The notes: generated by a model not told the origin, from the sequence alone. 64,000 nucleotides of DNA from an uncultured Opitutia bacterium (GCA_903862955.1 CAIPAH010000018.1:1-64000), one strand, 5' to 3'. Positions 1 to 10,204 are shown, numbered from the stretch's first letter. Made by a program: numbers and translations.

Positions 1-1
1 C

Positions 2-1102
<1,101 letters not shown>

Positions 1103-1289
1103 AGCGGCTCTGGCCAGTCCGCGGCTCGGCGCGGCGGCAGTTGGGCCGGGGCGCGGGCCCGAAATTGCCGCCAAACGGGTGCTCAATGTGCCGGTAAGGA
1201 CTTGGCCTGCCCGCTTGGGCTGCTAACGTCGGGTTCCGAACCAGCGCCGACTCTGCGCTCTTCTCCCGGCCCACGCTTTCTTCCCCGCC

Positions 1290-1781
1290 ATGCCCAAAAA
1301 TAAATCCGTCCCGAACACCTCGCATCTTTACCGGATGCTGTTCGACCTGCTGCACAGCCCGGCAACCAAGGCCGGCATCCTCGCATCGATGGCGCTCGAC
1401 CCCAATTGGGAGCTCATCGAGTGGAGTGACTTCGAGAGCTACCTGGTTTCCAAGGATCCCACGCAATGCGAGGGCGGCACTTGGTGGATGTGCAACAACG
1501 CCGAGCAGGCCTACGCGCAAAAGCCCGTCGCCGCTGACGTCACGGCTCTCTGGGCAACCATCGCCTACCCGGGCCCGGCTGGCCGGCCGCCGTGCACTTC
1601 GCCTTGCCAGTCCGTGCTCACCGGCCAGCAGGCGACGTGGACCATCCTCCAGCACAAGATCACCAAGCAGTGGGGCCTGTCCGTCTCGAAGCAATGCAAG
1701 TGGGAGTGCCTCAAGCCCGGCATCGCTCGCCCGCGCCCCGGACGTCCCGAAAAGCCGCTGCCACCGGACAACATCACTTGA
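1290..1781 (+). CDS. Hypothetical protein with three cysteine pairs
   Basis: I do not recognise this 163-residue protein. It has no signal peptide or membrane segment. Six cysteines lie in pairs (Cys60/68, Cys102/106, Cys136/140), several close to Trp residues, which could suit metal binding or disulfides. The C-terminus is basic and proline-rich. It stands alone between the RNase gene and a convergent secreted dehydrogenase. The ATG at 1290 is the first start in an open frame and no clear ribosome binding site is visible. The codon usage matches the neighbours, which supports a real gene, but no function can be assigned. Confidence 0.6.
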   Translation: MPKNKSVPNTSHLYRMLFDLLHSPATKAGILASMALDPNWELIEWSDFESYLVSKDPTQCEGGTWWMCNNAEQAYAQKPVAADVTALWATIAYPGPAGRPPCTSPCQSVLTGQQATWTILQHKITKQWGLSVSKQCKWECLKPGIARPRPGRPEKPLPPDNIT

Positions 1782-1836
1782 ACCGGCCCGTGCCTCGCGG
1801 CGCGTCTGGACAAATCCCGCACCCTCGCGGTCCGGC

Positions 1837-3639
1837 CTAGCGCCCGCCGGTGAACGACACGCGCCAGATCGTGCCGTTGCCGTCCTCGGTCACGAGCAGC
1901 GCGCCGTCGTGGGCAACGGCCACGCCGACCGGACGCCCCCAGACGTGTCCTGCGTCCACCACGAAACCGGTCAGGAAGTCCTCGTAGCCGCCCACCGGCA
2001 CGCCGTGCTCGAGCCGCACGCGCACGACCTTGTAGCCGGTGCGGTTGCTGCGGTTCCAGGAACCGTGCAGCGCGGCAAAAATATTCCCGCGATACTCCGC
2101 CGGGAACGCCGCCGGCCCCGTCGCCGACGGGTAAAATGCCATCTGCAGCGACGCCGAGTGCGACTGGAGCAGCACATCCGGCATGATCGCCACGCCGGCC
2201 AAGTCGGGCCGCGCCCCCGCATGCCGCGGATCCTCGTGATTGCCCAAATAATACCACGGCCAGCCGTAAAATCCGCCTTCGCGCACCCGCGTGATGTAGT
2301 CGGGCACCAGGTCGTCGCCCAAGCCGTCACGTTCGTTGGTTGAGGTCCACAACTCCCCCGTCTCCGGGTCGACAGTCAGTCCGACGCCATTGCGAATCCC
2401 GGTCGCAAACGTCCGCAACGGCTCACGTCCCGTCGGATCCGTCACCAGGATGTCGGCGCGGTTCGTCTCGAACGCCCACGCTGCGCCGCGCCCGTGCGCC
2501 GCCTCCCACTCGCGGATTTCCTCGGGCGTCTTCCGCGGCAGACCTTCGGCGACGTTTGACGACGAGCCCACCGAGATAAACATCCGGCGCCCATCCAAGG
2601 AAAACGCCACGTCGCGCGTGCTGTGACCGCCGGTGCCCTGCGTGAGCCGCGGCACGATGACCTCGGCCGCGCCCCGCGCCTTGAGGTCGCCGCTCTGGTA
2701 GGGAAACCGCACCACGGCGTTGTTGTTGGCCACATAGACCCACTGCGGCCGGTCGCCCACCGGGTAAAACGCGATCCCGAACGGCCGGTCGAGCCCTTCC
2801 GCAAAAATCGCGATCGCGGACGGCGCGTCCGCCCCGTCGCTCGCGCGCAAAACCCGGATCCGGCCAGCGCTCGTCTCCGCGACAAAGATGTCGCCATTGG
2901 GCGCCACTCGCACGATGCGGGGATTCTTCAGCCCGCTCGCAAACCGCCGCACCGTGAAGCCCGCGGGCACCGCCAGCCGGCTGGTTTCGTTCGGACGCAC
3001 CACGCGCGGCCCGTTGCCCGCCGACGTCGTGGCGTAGGGCGGCGGCAAATGCGTCGTCTCAAAATAATGCCGCACGCCCGGCGCCGAGCGACGCCAGTCC
3101 TCCGGGTCCGCGTTTGAATTTCCCGGCGCCCGCGCTGACGCGACTTCGGCCGTTGCGCCCCGAGCCGGGGCCGCTCTGGTGGACAGGAACGTGATGACAT
3201 TCGCTCGGTCCGCCGCCTGCGGCACGATGCCTCCCATCGTCGTGCCCGGCACCATGCCAGTGGGATCAGCCAGATATTTTTCCAGCGTGGCGACATCCCA
3301 CGTGAGCTTAGAGTTGGCCAGGGCCTGGCTGTAACTGAACGAGCCGGACGCCGCCTTTCGCCCGATGACGCCACCCAAATCCGGCCCGCGCCCCGCCTCC
3401 GGTTGAACCCCGCCGATGGTTCCCGTCGAATGACACAACGCGCAGTTCTGCATGAAATAGGCCTGTCCGGCGGCGACGTCCCGCGGGCTCTCCGCCGCGC
3501 TGCGCCCCGCGCACGCCAAGCAGACACAAACAAACAACACACCCCGGCACAGCCGGCGAAAGCCCGCGGGCTTCACTTCGCGGCCGTTCCATCCGCGCGA
3601 TTCAATCCTCCAGTTCATGCGCCCTCCATTGACTCCCAT
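1837..3639 (-). CDS. Secreted cytochrome c / L-sorbosone dehydrogenase-like beta-propeller fusion
   Basis: This is a predicted periplasmic PQQ-type sugar dehydrogenase with its own haem. An N-terminal hydrophobic stretch (about residues 30-48) looks like a signal peptide. A mono-haem cytochrome c domain follows, with Cys66-Ala-Leu-Cys69-His70 and a likely axial Met135 in GTTMGG. From about residue 215 to the end the sequence fits the sorbosone/glucose dehydrogenase propeller, with NGDIFVAET, GRPVGVAVA and ALLVTEDGNGTIWRV. Such proteins oxidise sugars or polyols and pass electrons to the respiratory chain, and the fused haem would be the first acceptor. An alternative start lies at 3618 (MNWRIES). 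The gene converges on the unknown gene at 1290 and has no operon partner. The substrate is unknown. Confidence 0.82.
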   Translation of the reverse strand: MGVNGGRMNWRIESRGWNGREVKPAGFRRLCRGVLFVCVCLACAGRSAAESPRDVAAGQAYFMQNCALCHSTGTIGGVQPEAGRGPDLGGVIGRKAASGSFSYSQALANSKLTWDVATLEKYLADPTGMVPGTTMGGIVPQAADRANVITFLSTRAAPARGATAEVASARAPGNSNADPEDWRRSAPGVRHYFETTHLPPPYATTSAGNGPRVVRPNETSRLAVPAGFTVRRFASGLKNPRIVRVAPNGDIFVAETSAGRIRVLRASDGADAPSAIAIFAEGLDRPFGIAFYPVGDRPQWVYVANNNAVVRFPYQSGDLKARGAAEVIVPRLTQGTGGHSTRDVAFSLDGRRMFISVGSSSNVAEGLPRKTPEEIREWEAAHGRGAAWAFETNRADILVTDPTGREPLRTFATGIRNGVGLTVDPETGELWTSTNERDGLGDDLVPDYITRVREGGFYGWPWYYLGNHEDPRHAGARPDLAGVAIMPDVLLQSHSASLQMAFYPSATGPAAFPAEYRGNIFAALHGSWNRSNRTGYKVVRVRLEHGVPVGGYEDFLTGFVVDAGHVWGRPVGVAVAHDGALLVTEDGNGTIWRVSFTGGR

Positions 3640-3733
3640 CCAATCAACCCGTGCCCCGGGAAACCAGCGGGATTTCGCCCGACCCCTCCCGGTGGACCGT
3701 GGGTCGTGGGATAGTTTGAAGGTAGATCCCCAC

Positions 3734-3794
3734 TGTAGGAGCGGCTTTACGCCGCGATGCCCATAATCCTACGCGGGCTAAACCCGCTCCTACA
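3734..3794. repeat. REP-type inverted doublet
   Basis: Two 23-nt units, 3734-3756 and 3772-3794, are inverted relative to each other with four mismatches. Each starts from the outside with TGTAGGAGCGG and folds into its own short hairpin (GCGGC/GCCGC and GCGGG/CCCGC). This is the form of REP elements mobilised by RAYT (TnpA-REP) proteins in gammaproteobacteria. It lies in the 232-base gap between two divergent genes. Confidence 0.75.
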
Positions 3795-3871
3795 TTCAAT
3801 CTGGACCACGACAGGACAGTTCGGCGTCTGGACAAACTCTGCAAGACTGTCACATTGCCCGGCCAATCCCC

Positions 3872-4822
3872 ATGTCCTCCGCCACCGCGCCTGCCCCGCG
3901 TTCCCGCACCAAGAGCGAATTTGTTGATTCCACGGATCTGCTGGGCGATCCCGTCGCGCTGCGGGCCCGGGCCCAGCAGGACGGCTACCTGTTTTTCCGG
4001 CAGCGGCTGCCCAAGGACGAAGTGCTCGCGATGCGCGCGGAGATGCTGGCCATCGTCGAGAAATACGGCTGGCGGCAGAAGGGCCAGGACGCCCTCGGCG
4101 GGCTGATCGATTACGATGCCATCAACAGCATCAGTGAGGAGCAGATGCACCGGACGGACGTGGGCGTCACCGCCGACGCGTATCACGACGTGCAGAAACT
4201 CGAGCGCTTTCACCGGCTGCCACACCACCCGCGTCTGCTGGAAATCTACCGCGCGCTCTTCGGCCGCGAGGTCCTCGTGCATCCGCGCCACATCGCGCGC
4301 ATGATCACGCCGCACACGTGCATGGTGCCCACGCCGCCGCACCAGGATTTTCCCTACATCCAAGGCTCGACGCAGACGTGGACCTGCTGGTTTCCCGTCG
4401 GCGACTGTGCCCGCTCCGAGGGCGGCCTCACCGTTCTGCGCGGCTCGCACGTCCACGGCTACCTGCCCGTCCAACCCGCCAAGGGCGCGGGCGGCTTCGC
4501 GGTTCCGCTCTGCCCCACCGAGACCGATTGGGTCGAGGGCGATTACCGGACCGGCGACGTCCTCACCTTCCCGAGCCACACGATTCACAAGGCGCTCCGC
4601 TCGCAGTTCAAGGACCGCATCCGCTTGTCGATGGACGTGCGCTACCAGGCCGCCGACGAACTCGTGGACCACAGCTCGCTCAACCCCCATTGCACGCTGA
4701 AGTGGGACGAAATCTACGCCAACTGGCAGTCCGACGAGCTGAAATACTACTGGAAGAAAATGCCCCTGAAGATGAGCCCGTGGGACGACGGCTATCTGAA
4801 AGCAGCGCGGCGGATCTGCTGA
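3872..4822 (+). CDS. Phytanoyl-CoA dioxygenase (PhyH) family protein
   Basis: This is a predicted Fe(II)/2-oxoglutarate-dependent oxygenase of the PhyH family, 316 residues, close to the usual family length. The iron-binding facial triad is visible as His157-x-Asp159 (PHQDFPY) with a distal His at about 236 (FPSHTIHK). An arginine-rich strand that would hold 2-oxoglutarate follows. EGGLTVLRGSH is typical of the family. The family hydroxylates many small molecules and the substrate here is open. The gene is monocistronic, 61 bases after the inverted repeat doublet and convergent with an esterase fusion gene. The ATG at 3872 precedes the conserved region by a short polar tail. Confidence 0.85.
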   Translation: MSSATAPAPRSRTKSEFVDSTDLLGDPVALRARAQQDGYLFFRQRLPKDEVLAMRAEMLAIVEKYGWRQKGQDALGGLIDYDAINSISEEQMHRTDVGVTADAYHDVQKLERFHRLPHHPRLLEIYRALFGREVLVHPRHIARMITPHTCMVPTPPHQDFPYIQGSTQTWTCWFPVGDCARSEGGLTVLRGSHVHGYLPVQPAKGAGGFAVPLCPTETDWVEGDYRTGDVLTFPSHTIHKALRSQFKDRIRLSMDVRYQAADELVDHSSLNPHCTLKWDEIYANWQSDELKYYWKKMPLKMSPWDDGYLKAARRIC

Positions 4823-4843
4823 TTCTCCGCGCGCAGCGCCGCT

Positions 4844-6556
4844 TCATCCCCACAGCTCATCCGGAACCTGGATTTTGCGGCGGTAAAGCCGGCGTCCGTC
4901 GCTCACGTAGAGTTGGTTGAATCCCGCGCCGCCGAACGCAATGGACTCGAGCCGTTCCGGGCTGGGCGACGGGATCAGGCCCGTGATCAAGCCCCCGCTC
5001 TTCATGCCGAGCTGCACGCCCGCCGTCGTCGCGAACGCCAGCCACCCCGTCGGGCTGAGCGCGATCGCGGTCACACCGGGCGTGGTCTCACCATCCAGAA
5101 TGACGGGCCGGAAAAACGGCGCGGCTTCGGTCAGCGTGCCGTCGGGGCGAATCGTGAAGACCCAGGTCGCCACGCCGTGCGCATCCGACACGAGCAATTG
5201 TCCGCCGCCCCCGAAAACCTGCACCGCCCACGGCGCGCTGATCGTGACGGGGTCAGCCCCTAACTTTTGTGGGGCCGCCCCACCCTCGGCATTCAGGGGC
5301 TGGGCCTTGCGCTCGCCGTCGGGCGTCACGAGCCAGAGTTTTTGCTGTTCGGGCTCAGACACGTACGCATTGCCCTGCGGGGTGAAACTGATCCCCGCGG
5401 CATCGATGTGCTTCAACCACGTCTCCATCTTTCCCTGCGGGTTCAATTTCACCACCCGCCGGTGACCTGGCTGGGCCGCGTAGAGCGTTCCATCGGGTCC
5501 GAAGGCCATCGTCGCCACCTGCGCCACGCGCTTCGCCCAAACCTGAGGCACGCCGTCGCCCGCAATCCGGTAGATGCATTCGTCCGCCGCACTCGCCAAG
5601 AATACCTCGCCGGTCGCGTTCACCGCCAAAGCCGACGCAGACGGATATTCGCCGCCCACGGGCTGCCAGGCCTCGCCGGCTCGCACCACCCGCATGACGG
5701 GCTGCGAGGATTTTCCCGCGCGCACCGGTGCCGGATAATCCTGCCAGAGCCAGCGGAGCGCACCCGGAAAAATCGAGGACCCGTGGTAATCGTCGTGCCC
5801 CGCATGCTGCGCCCAGGCGTGGCTCACGTCGTAGCCGGAGTAACGGAGCGCGGACAGCAGGTCCTGGTTCGCGACATACCAGTCCCCGGCGTAAATCTTG
5901 AAGTCGTTCGCGCCGCTCTCGAGGAACACCCGCAGCGGCTTCGGCTCCGTCAGCCGCACCAGCGCGGGCATGGTGTGGCCGTTCCGCATCGCAGTGTAGG
6001 AGCCGACGATGCTCAGCACCCGCGCGAACGCGTCGGGCCGCTCCCACGCGACATTGAACGCGCACATCGCCCCGCTGCTGCCGCCCATGATGGCCCGGCT
6101 GTTGCCATCCTGCGCGAGGTTGTAGCGGCGGCCGACCTCGGGCAGGATTTCCTCGATCAGGAAACGCGCGTAGCGGTCGCCCAGCGCGTCGTATTCGAAA
6201 CTGCGGTTGATGCGCGGCGCCACACCCGGAATCGACGGCGGGATCACGCCCGGGTTGATGAAGATCCCGATCATCAGCGGGATCGCCCGCTGGTGGATCA
6301 GATTGTCGAGGATCGTGGGAATGCGCCACCGGCGCTCCGGCGTCCAATGCCCCTCACCGTCCTGCACGACGAACACGCACGCCGGCTTGGCGGCATCGTA
6401 TTGCGCCGGCACGTAAATCCAGCAGTCGCGCGTCGTGCCGGGAAAAATCCGACTCGTGGCCCACGTGAATTTATCCATCCGCCCCTGCGGCACGCCGGGC
6501 TGCGGGAGGGAGTCGGGTCCGAGCGGGAATTCAACGGCAAGTTCTTCGGGAGTCAT
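4844..6556 (-). CDS. Putative esterase (esterase D/Fes type) fused to SMP-30-like beta-propeller
   Basis: This 570-residue fusion starts with a PF00756-type alpha/beta hydrolase (about residues 1-270). The nucleophile is Ser160 in GGSSGA, a family-typical acid follows in ESGANDF, and the catalytic His is in AGHDDYH. The rest (about 285-570) resembles the SMP-30/gluconolactonase propeller (VFLASAADECIYRI, NAYVSEPEQQKLW). No clear signal peptide is seen. I start at ATG 6556 (MTPEELAVEF). The frame is open for 116 more codons upstream, but those residues are arginine/serine-rich and lie antisense to the end of the neighbouring cbiX-like gene. The propeller contains a short GC-rich stretch near 5250-5290 that may be a repeat insertion. 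A sugar-ester or lactone substrate is plausible but unproven. Confidence 0.8.
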   Translation of the reverse strand: MTPEELAVEFPLGPDSLPQPGVPQGRMDKFTWATSRIFPGTTRDCWIYVPAQYDAAKPACVFVVQDGEGHWTPERRWRIPTILDNLIHQRAIPLMIGIFINPGVIPPSIPGVAPRINRSFEYDALGDRYARFLIEEILPEVGRRYNLAQDGNSRAIMGGSSGAMCAFNVAWERPDAFARVLSIVGSYTAMRNGHTMPALVRLTEPKPLRVFLESGANDFKIYAGDWYVANQDLLSALRYSGYDVSHAWAQHAGHDDYHGSSIFPGALRWLWQDYPAPVRAGKSSQPVMRVVRAGEAWQPVGGEYPSASALAVNATGEVFLASAADECIYRIAGDGVPQVWAKRVAQVATMAFGPDGTLYAAQPGHRRVVKLNPQGKMETWLKHIDAAGISFTPQGNAYVSEPEQQKLWLVTPDGERKAQPLNAEGGAAPQKLGADPVTISAPWAVQVFGGGGQLLVSDAHGVATWVFTIRPDGTLTEAAPFFRPVILDGETTPGVTAIALSPTGWLAFATTAGVQLGMKSGGLITGLIPSPSPERLESIAFGGAGFNQLYVSDGRRLYRRKIQVPDELWG

Positions 6557-6650
6557 GGGGCGGCGCGCGGGCGCACCGCACAGATAGGAGTTCGGAGATG
6601 GGAGCCGGGGCAATCCCCAAACGGAGACCACGCCGCCGCTCGGCCCTTGG

Positions 6651-7529
6651 CTATTTCCCAGCCCCGAGCTTGGCGAAGCCTGCTGCCAAAATATCGATGA
6701 TCGCCGGATCTTCGCCCGCCAGCTTGGTCCGCACCGTCCGCAGGCCCGGGGATTTTTCCCGCGCCCGGCGGCAAATCCGCTCGACGTCCCCGCGCGGGCC
6801 CGCGTGGCGGCCCGGCAGCAGGAAAAGCTGCGCGACAACCACCGGCCCGGTGTTCCAACCCGGCTTCGCCAGCAATGTTTCCAGGAGCGGCTCGTTGAAC
6901 GCATAGGCTGCGCCCGGGCGGCGCTCCATGCTGCACGCCGCCACGCCCGTCACGTCGTCGGCGAGTCGGCGACGCAATTGGGCGGCCAGCCGGTTCCTCA
7001 CCTGCGTCACGACGCGCACCGGGCTGCCGTGATCCACCAGCGCCACGCGCGCCCGCTGGCCGCGCAGGAAACGCGGCGTGAGTTTCGCGCGCACTTGCGA
7101 CTCGAGGATGCACGCCAGCCGATCTTCGTCCACCGCGGCCAACGGCGCGGCGACGCGTACCGTCAGCTCCGCCGATTGGCGCCGCCACTGCTGAATCAGG
7201 TCGGGAATGAACTCCGTCAACCCGCGGCTGCGGCCAAAAAACAACGGCACGATCACAAAATCCCGCGCCCCACGCTGCAGCCGGCGCGCGACCGCGTCCT
7301 TCAAGATCTCCGCCTTGCGCCCCCCGAGCTGCCTGGCCGGCACCTTGTTCGAGTGCAGCAGCGAGACGGGCTCGACTTTGCGACCCAGTTTTTTGCCCAG
7401 AGCGCTCGCGATTTTCCGCAACCGGAGCGTCGCCGCGGGCCGCAACGAGCCGTTGTCCACCAGCAATACCTTCTGCTCCGAGACAGGGCGGGATCTTAGA
7501 CCCGCCCTTTTTCTTTTAGCGGTGTTCAT
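6651..7529 (-). CDS. Sirohydrochlorin ferrochelatase-like (CbiX/SirB family) protein
   Basis: This 292-residue protein has two CbiX-like halves. The first carries VLLVDNGSLRP and VIVPLFFGRSRGL, and the second VALVDHGSPV and VVVAQLFLLPGRHAGPRGDV. CbiX/SirB proteins insert iron or cobalt into sirohydrochlorin. Here the setting argues for iron, because SUMT lies directly upstream and a siroheme sulfite reductase is divergent from it. The first metal-binding His is replaced by Asn (DNGS) in the N-terminal half, while the second half keeps DHGS, so only one half may be active. The first 16 residues from ATG 7529 are coded by a REP-like hairpin (7486-7507) and the true start may be downstream. Confidence 0.75.
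   Translation of the reverse strand: MNTAKRKRAGLRSRPVSEQKVLLVDNGSLRPAATLRLRKIASALGKKLGRKVEPVSLLHSNKVPARQLGGRKAEILKDAVARRLQRGARDFVIVPLFFGRSRGLTEFIPDLIQQWRRQSAELTVRVAAPLAAVDEDRLACILESQVRAKLTPRFLRGQRARVALVDHGSPVRVVTQVRNRLAAQLRRRLADDVTGVAACSMERRPGAAYAFNEPLLETLLAKPGWNTGPVVVAQLFLLPGRHAGPRGDVERICRRAREKSPGLRTVRTKLAGEDPAIIDILAAGFAKLGAGK
7486..7507. repeat. REP-like hairpin inside the 5' end of the cbiX-like gene
   Basis: GGGCGGG (7486-7492) pairs with CCCGCCC (7501-7507) across an 8-nt loop. The same opening word (GGGCGGGATC) recurs in a hairpin at 26060-26080, and a related word lies at about 7550-7570. This suggests a second REP-like family. Confidence 0.5.
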
Positions 7530-7637
7530 TGCTGGATTGCGCAGGGGCAGGTCGGAGACCCCGCCCTACCCGGGACGCTGGCGATGCCAGTGAGTCATGA
7601 CGAATCGATTCTCAACTCACAGGCCGCAAGACCCGTG

Positions 7638-8435
7638 TCACGTTTCCGCCAGCGCCGTCTTCGCTTGCTCGACAATCTCCGCCAGCCGCACGACTTCGCC
7701 GACGATGATCAATGCGGGACGACCCTCCAAGGCGGCGGTGAGCGTGTCGACCGAGTCCAGATCGCCGATTTGCACCGACTGGTTGGGCAGTGTCGCGTTG
7801 GCGATCACAGCCACCGGCGTTCCGCCCAGCAGTCCGCCGGCACGCAGCTCCGCGGCGATCACGCCGGCCCGGCGCACGCCCATGTAAATGCAAAGCGTCG
7901 CCCGCGTCCGCGCCAGCGCCCGCCAGTCCACGACCGCATCACCCGGCTTGCCGGAGCACTCGTGGCCCGTGACGAACACCACCGCCGAAGCATGCTGCCG
8001 ATGCGTCAACGGAATACCCGTCATCGCCCCTGCCGCCGTCGCCGCGGTGACTCCGGGCACAATCTCAAACGGGATGCCGGCCTCGGCCAAAGCGCGCTCT
8101 TCCTCGCCGCCGCGTCCAAAAATCAGCGGATCGCCTCCTTTCAGCCGCACCACATGCCGGCCGCGCTGCGCTTCGCTCACCAAAACCGCGCTGATTTCCG
8201 CTTGGATCGCCCCGTGCTTTCCCGCGCGCTTCCCGACGTAAATCCGATCTATCCCAGCCGGGCAAAATTCCAGCAGGGCAACATTGGCCAGGTCGTCGTA
8301 GACCACCACATCTGCTTCTGCCAGAGCCCTTTGACCACGAAGCGTGATCAGGTCAACGGCACCTGGACCGGCCCCCACCAGGGTGACACGTCCCGCCGTC
8401 CTGTCATAGGCTTCGTTTGGTTCTTTACTGGCCAT
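7638..8435 (-). CDS. cobA: Uroporphyrinogen-III C-methyltransferase (SUMT)
   Basis: SUMT adds two methyl groups to uroporphyrinogen III to make precorrin-2, the first step of siroheme synthesis. The protein has the SAM-binding opening VTLVGAGPGAVDLITLRG, the signature VVRLKGGDPLIFGRGGEE and GIPLTHRQHASAVVFVTGH. It is a stand-alone SUMT domain without the CysG dehydrogenase/ferrochelatase part. I prefer ATG 8435 (MASKEPNE); a TTG 12 codons upstream (8471) is possible. It is divergent from cysI across 50 bases, so the siroheme and sulfite reductase units may share control. It lies upstream of the CbiX-like gene in the same direction, 108 bases away. Confidence 0.93.
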   Translation of the reverse strand: MASKEPNEAYDRTAGRVTLVGAGPGAVDLITLRGQRALAEADVVVYDDLANVALLEFCPAGIDRIYVGKRAGKHGAIQAEISAVLVSEAQRGRHVVRLKGGDPLIFGRGGEEERALAEAGIPFEIVPGVTAATAAGAMTGIPLTHRQHASAVVFVTGHECSGKPGDAVVDWRALARTRATLCIYMGVRRAGVIAAELRAGGLLGGTPVAVIANATLPNQSVQIGDLDSVDTLTAALEGRPALIIVGEVVRLAEIVEQAKTALAET

Positions 8436-8485
8436 AAATTCATTACTTGAGTTCTTGACTGAGTTTATCAACTATTAAATTTCCC

Positions 8486-10204
8486 ATGTCCGCCACCGCC
8501 CCTCCCACCATCTCCAAGAACGAGGTCCTGAAACTCGCCAGCCCGACGCTCGCGGGGACGATCGCGGCGACGCTGGCTGACCCAACGCTGGATCGTTTCT
8601 CGGACGATGACACCCAGTTCACGAAGTTTCATGGCATTTACCAGCAGGATGACCGCGACCTGCGCAAGACGGCCAAGAAATACATGATGATGATCCGCAC
8701 CCGCGTGCCGGGCGGCGTCATGACGGCGAAGCAGTGGATCGCGTTCGACGACATCGCGACGACCTACGCCAACGACACGCTGCGCGTCACCACCCGCCAG
8801 TGCATCCAGTTCCACGGCGTGTTGAAGTCCGGGCTCGGTGCGACCGTTCGCCAGGTCAACGCCTCGCTCCTCTCCACCCTTGCGGCCTGCGGCGACGTCA
8901 ACCGCAACGTCACCGCCTCCCCAACCCCCGCCACGACGCCTGCACGCGAGACAGTCTACGCCGACGCCCTGCGCACCGCGCTCGCGCTCGCGCCGATCAC
9001 CAAGGCCTACCACGCCATCTGGATCGACCAGGTGCAGCTCGATCTCGCGGACCCCGAGAACAAAAATTTCTCCGACCCGCTCTACGGCCAGACCTACCTG
9101 CCGCGCAAATTCAAGATCACCTTCGTCGTTCCGCCGGTGAACGACATGGACGTCTACACCAACGACCTCGGCTTCATCGCGGTCGTCGAGAACGACAAGC
9201 TCGTGGGCTACAACGTGGCGGTCGGCGGCGGCATGGGCCGCACCCACGGCCTCATCCAGACTTTCCCGCGCCTCGCGGATGTCATCGGCTTCGTCGCTCC
9301 GGAAAACGTCATTGCGGTGGCCAAGGCCGTGCTCACCACCTTCCGCGACTTCGGCGACCGCAAGGACCGCAAGCACGCGCGTTTCAAGTACGTCGTCGAG
9401 GAGCGCGGCGCCGCCTGGGTGACCGCCGAGATCAATCGCCGCAGCAACCACGCGCTCAGCGGCGTGCGCCGTTTCGAATTCACCTCCACCGGCGATCTCT
9501 ACGGCTGGCAGAAGGCCGTCGACGGCAAACTCTTCCTCACCCTCTTCGTCGAAACCGGGCGCATCAAGAACGTCGCCGGCCACGCGTTGAAAACCGCGCT
9601 GCGCCAGGTCGCCGAGAAATTTCCCCATCTCGAATTCCGCCTCTCGGCCAATCAGAACGTCATCCTCGCCAACATCCCGGTCACCGATCGCGCCGGCATT
9701 ACCGCGCTGCTCGCGTCGCACGGCGTCAAGGTCGAGCAACAGGCGTCCCTCCTGCACGCCGCCGCCATGGCCTGCCCCGCGCTGCCGACCTGCGGCCTCG
9801 CGCTGGCGGAGTCCGAGCGCATGCTGCCCGGCCTGATTGACCGCATCGAGAAGCTCGGCGGCGAGCTGGGCCTGGGCGGCGAGGAAATCATCATCCGCTC
9901 CACCGGCTGCCCCAACGGCTGCGCTCGGCCCTACATGGCGGAGATCGCATTCGTCGGCAAGGCGCCCGGCCGCTACCAGCTCTGGCTCGGCGGCAACGCC
10001 GCGGGCACTCGGCTCAACCGCGTGTTCAAGGACGTCATCAAGGAAGCCGAGCTCGAGACCGAGTTGCGCCCCGTCCTCACCCGCTGGAAAAACGAGCGCA
10101 CCCCCGGCGAACGCTTCGGCGACTTCGCCGCCCGCGTCTTGTGGCCTGAAGTCGCCGCCGCCGCCGCGCCAGCCGTGGCCGCAAAGACTGCAGAGGCGAG
10201 TTAA
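8486..10204 (+). CDS. cysI: Sulfite reductase hemoprotein (CysI type)
   Basis: This assimilatory sulfite reductase subunit reduces sulfite to sulfide with a siroheme-[4Fe-4S] centre. The four cluster cysteines are visible as Cys430 and Cys436 (ACPALPTCGLA) and Cys475 and Cys479 (STGCPNGCARP). The latter also gives the siroheme-bridging thiolate. KFHGIYQQDDRD and VTTRQCIQFHG match the two sirohaem-binding repeats, and KAPGRYQLWLGGN is a CysI hallmark. At 572 residues it is the length of E. coli CysI. No flavoprotein partner (CysJ) is next to it, so the electron donor is unknown. It is the first gene of the plus-strand sulfate assimilation run. Confidence 0.95.
   Translation: MSATAPPTISKNEVLKLASPTLAGTIAATLADPTLDRFSDDDTQFTKFHGIYQQDDRDLRKTAKKYMMMIRTRVPGGVMTAKQWIAFDDIATTYANDTLRVTTRQCIQFHGVLKSGLGATVRQVNASLLSTLAACGDVNRNVTASPTPATTPARETVYADALRTALALAPITKAYHAIWIDQVQLDLADPENKNFSDPLYGQTYLPRKFKITFVVPPVNDMDVYTNDLGFIAVVENDKLVGYNVAVGGGMGRTHGLIQTFPRLADVIGFVAPENVIAVAKAVLTTFRDFGDRKDRKHARFKYVVEERGAAWVTAEINRRSNHALSGVRRFEFTSTGDLYGWQKAVDGKLFLTLFVETGRIKNVAGHALKTALRQVAEKFPHLEFRLSANQNVILANIPVTDRAGITALLASHGVKVEQQASLLHAAAMACPALPTCGLALAESERMLPGLIDRIEKLGGELGLGGEEIIIRSTGCPNGCARPYMAEIAFVGKAPGRYQLWLGGNAAGTRLNRVFKDVIKEAELETELRPVLTRWKNERTPGERFGDFAARVLWPEVAAAAAPAVAAKTAEAS

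Noticed and set aside
6557-6904. 116-codon N-terminal extension of the esterase fusion
   Set aside because: The residues are Arg/Ser/Trp-rich, overlap the cbiX-like gene and do not resemble the family. ATG 6556 is a sound start.
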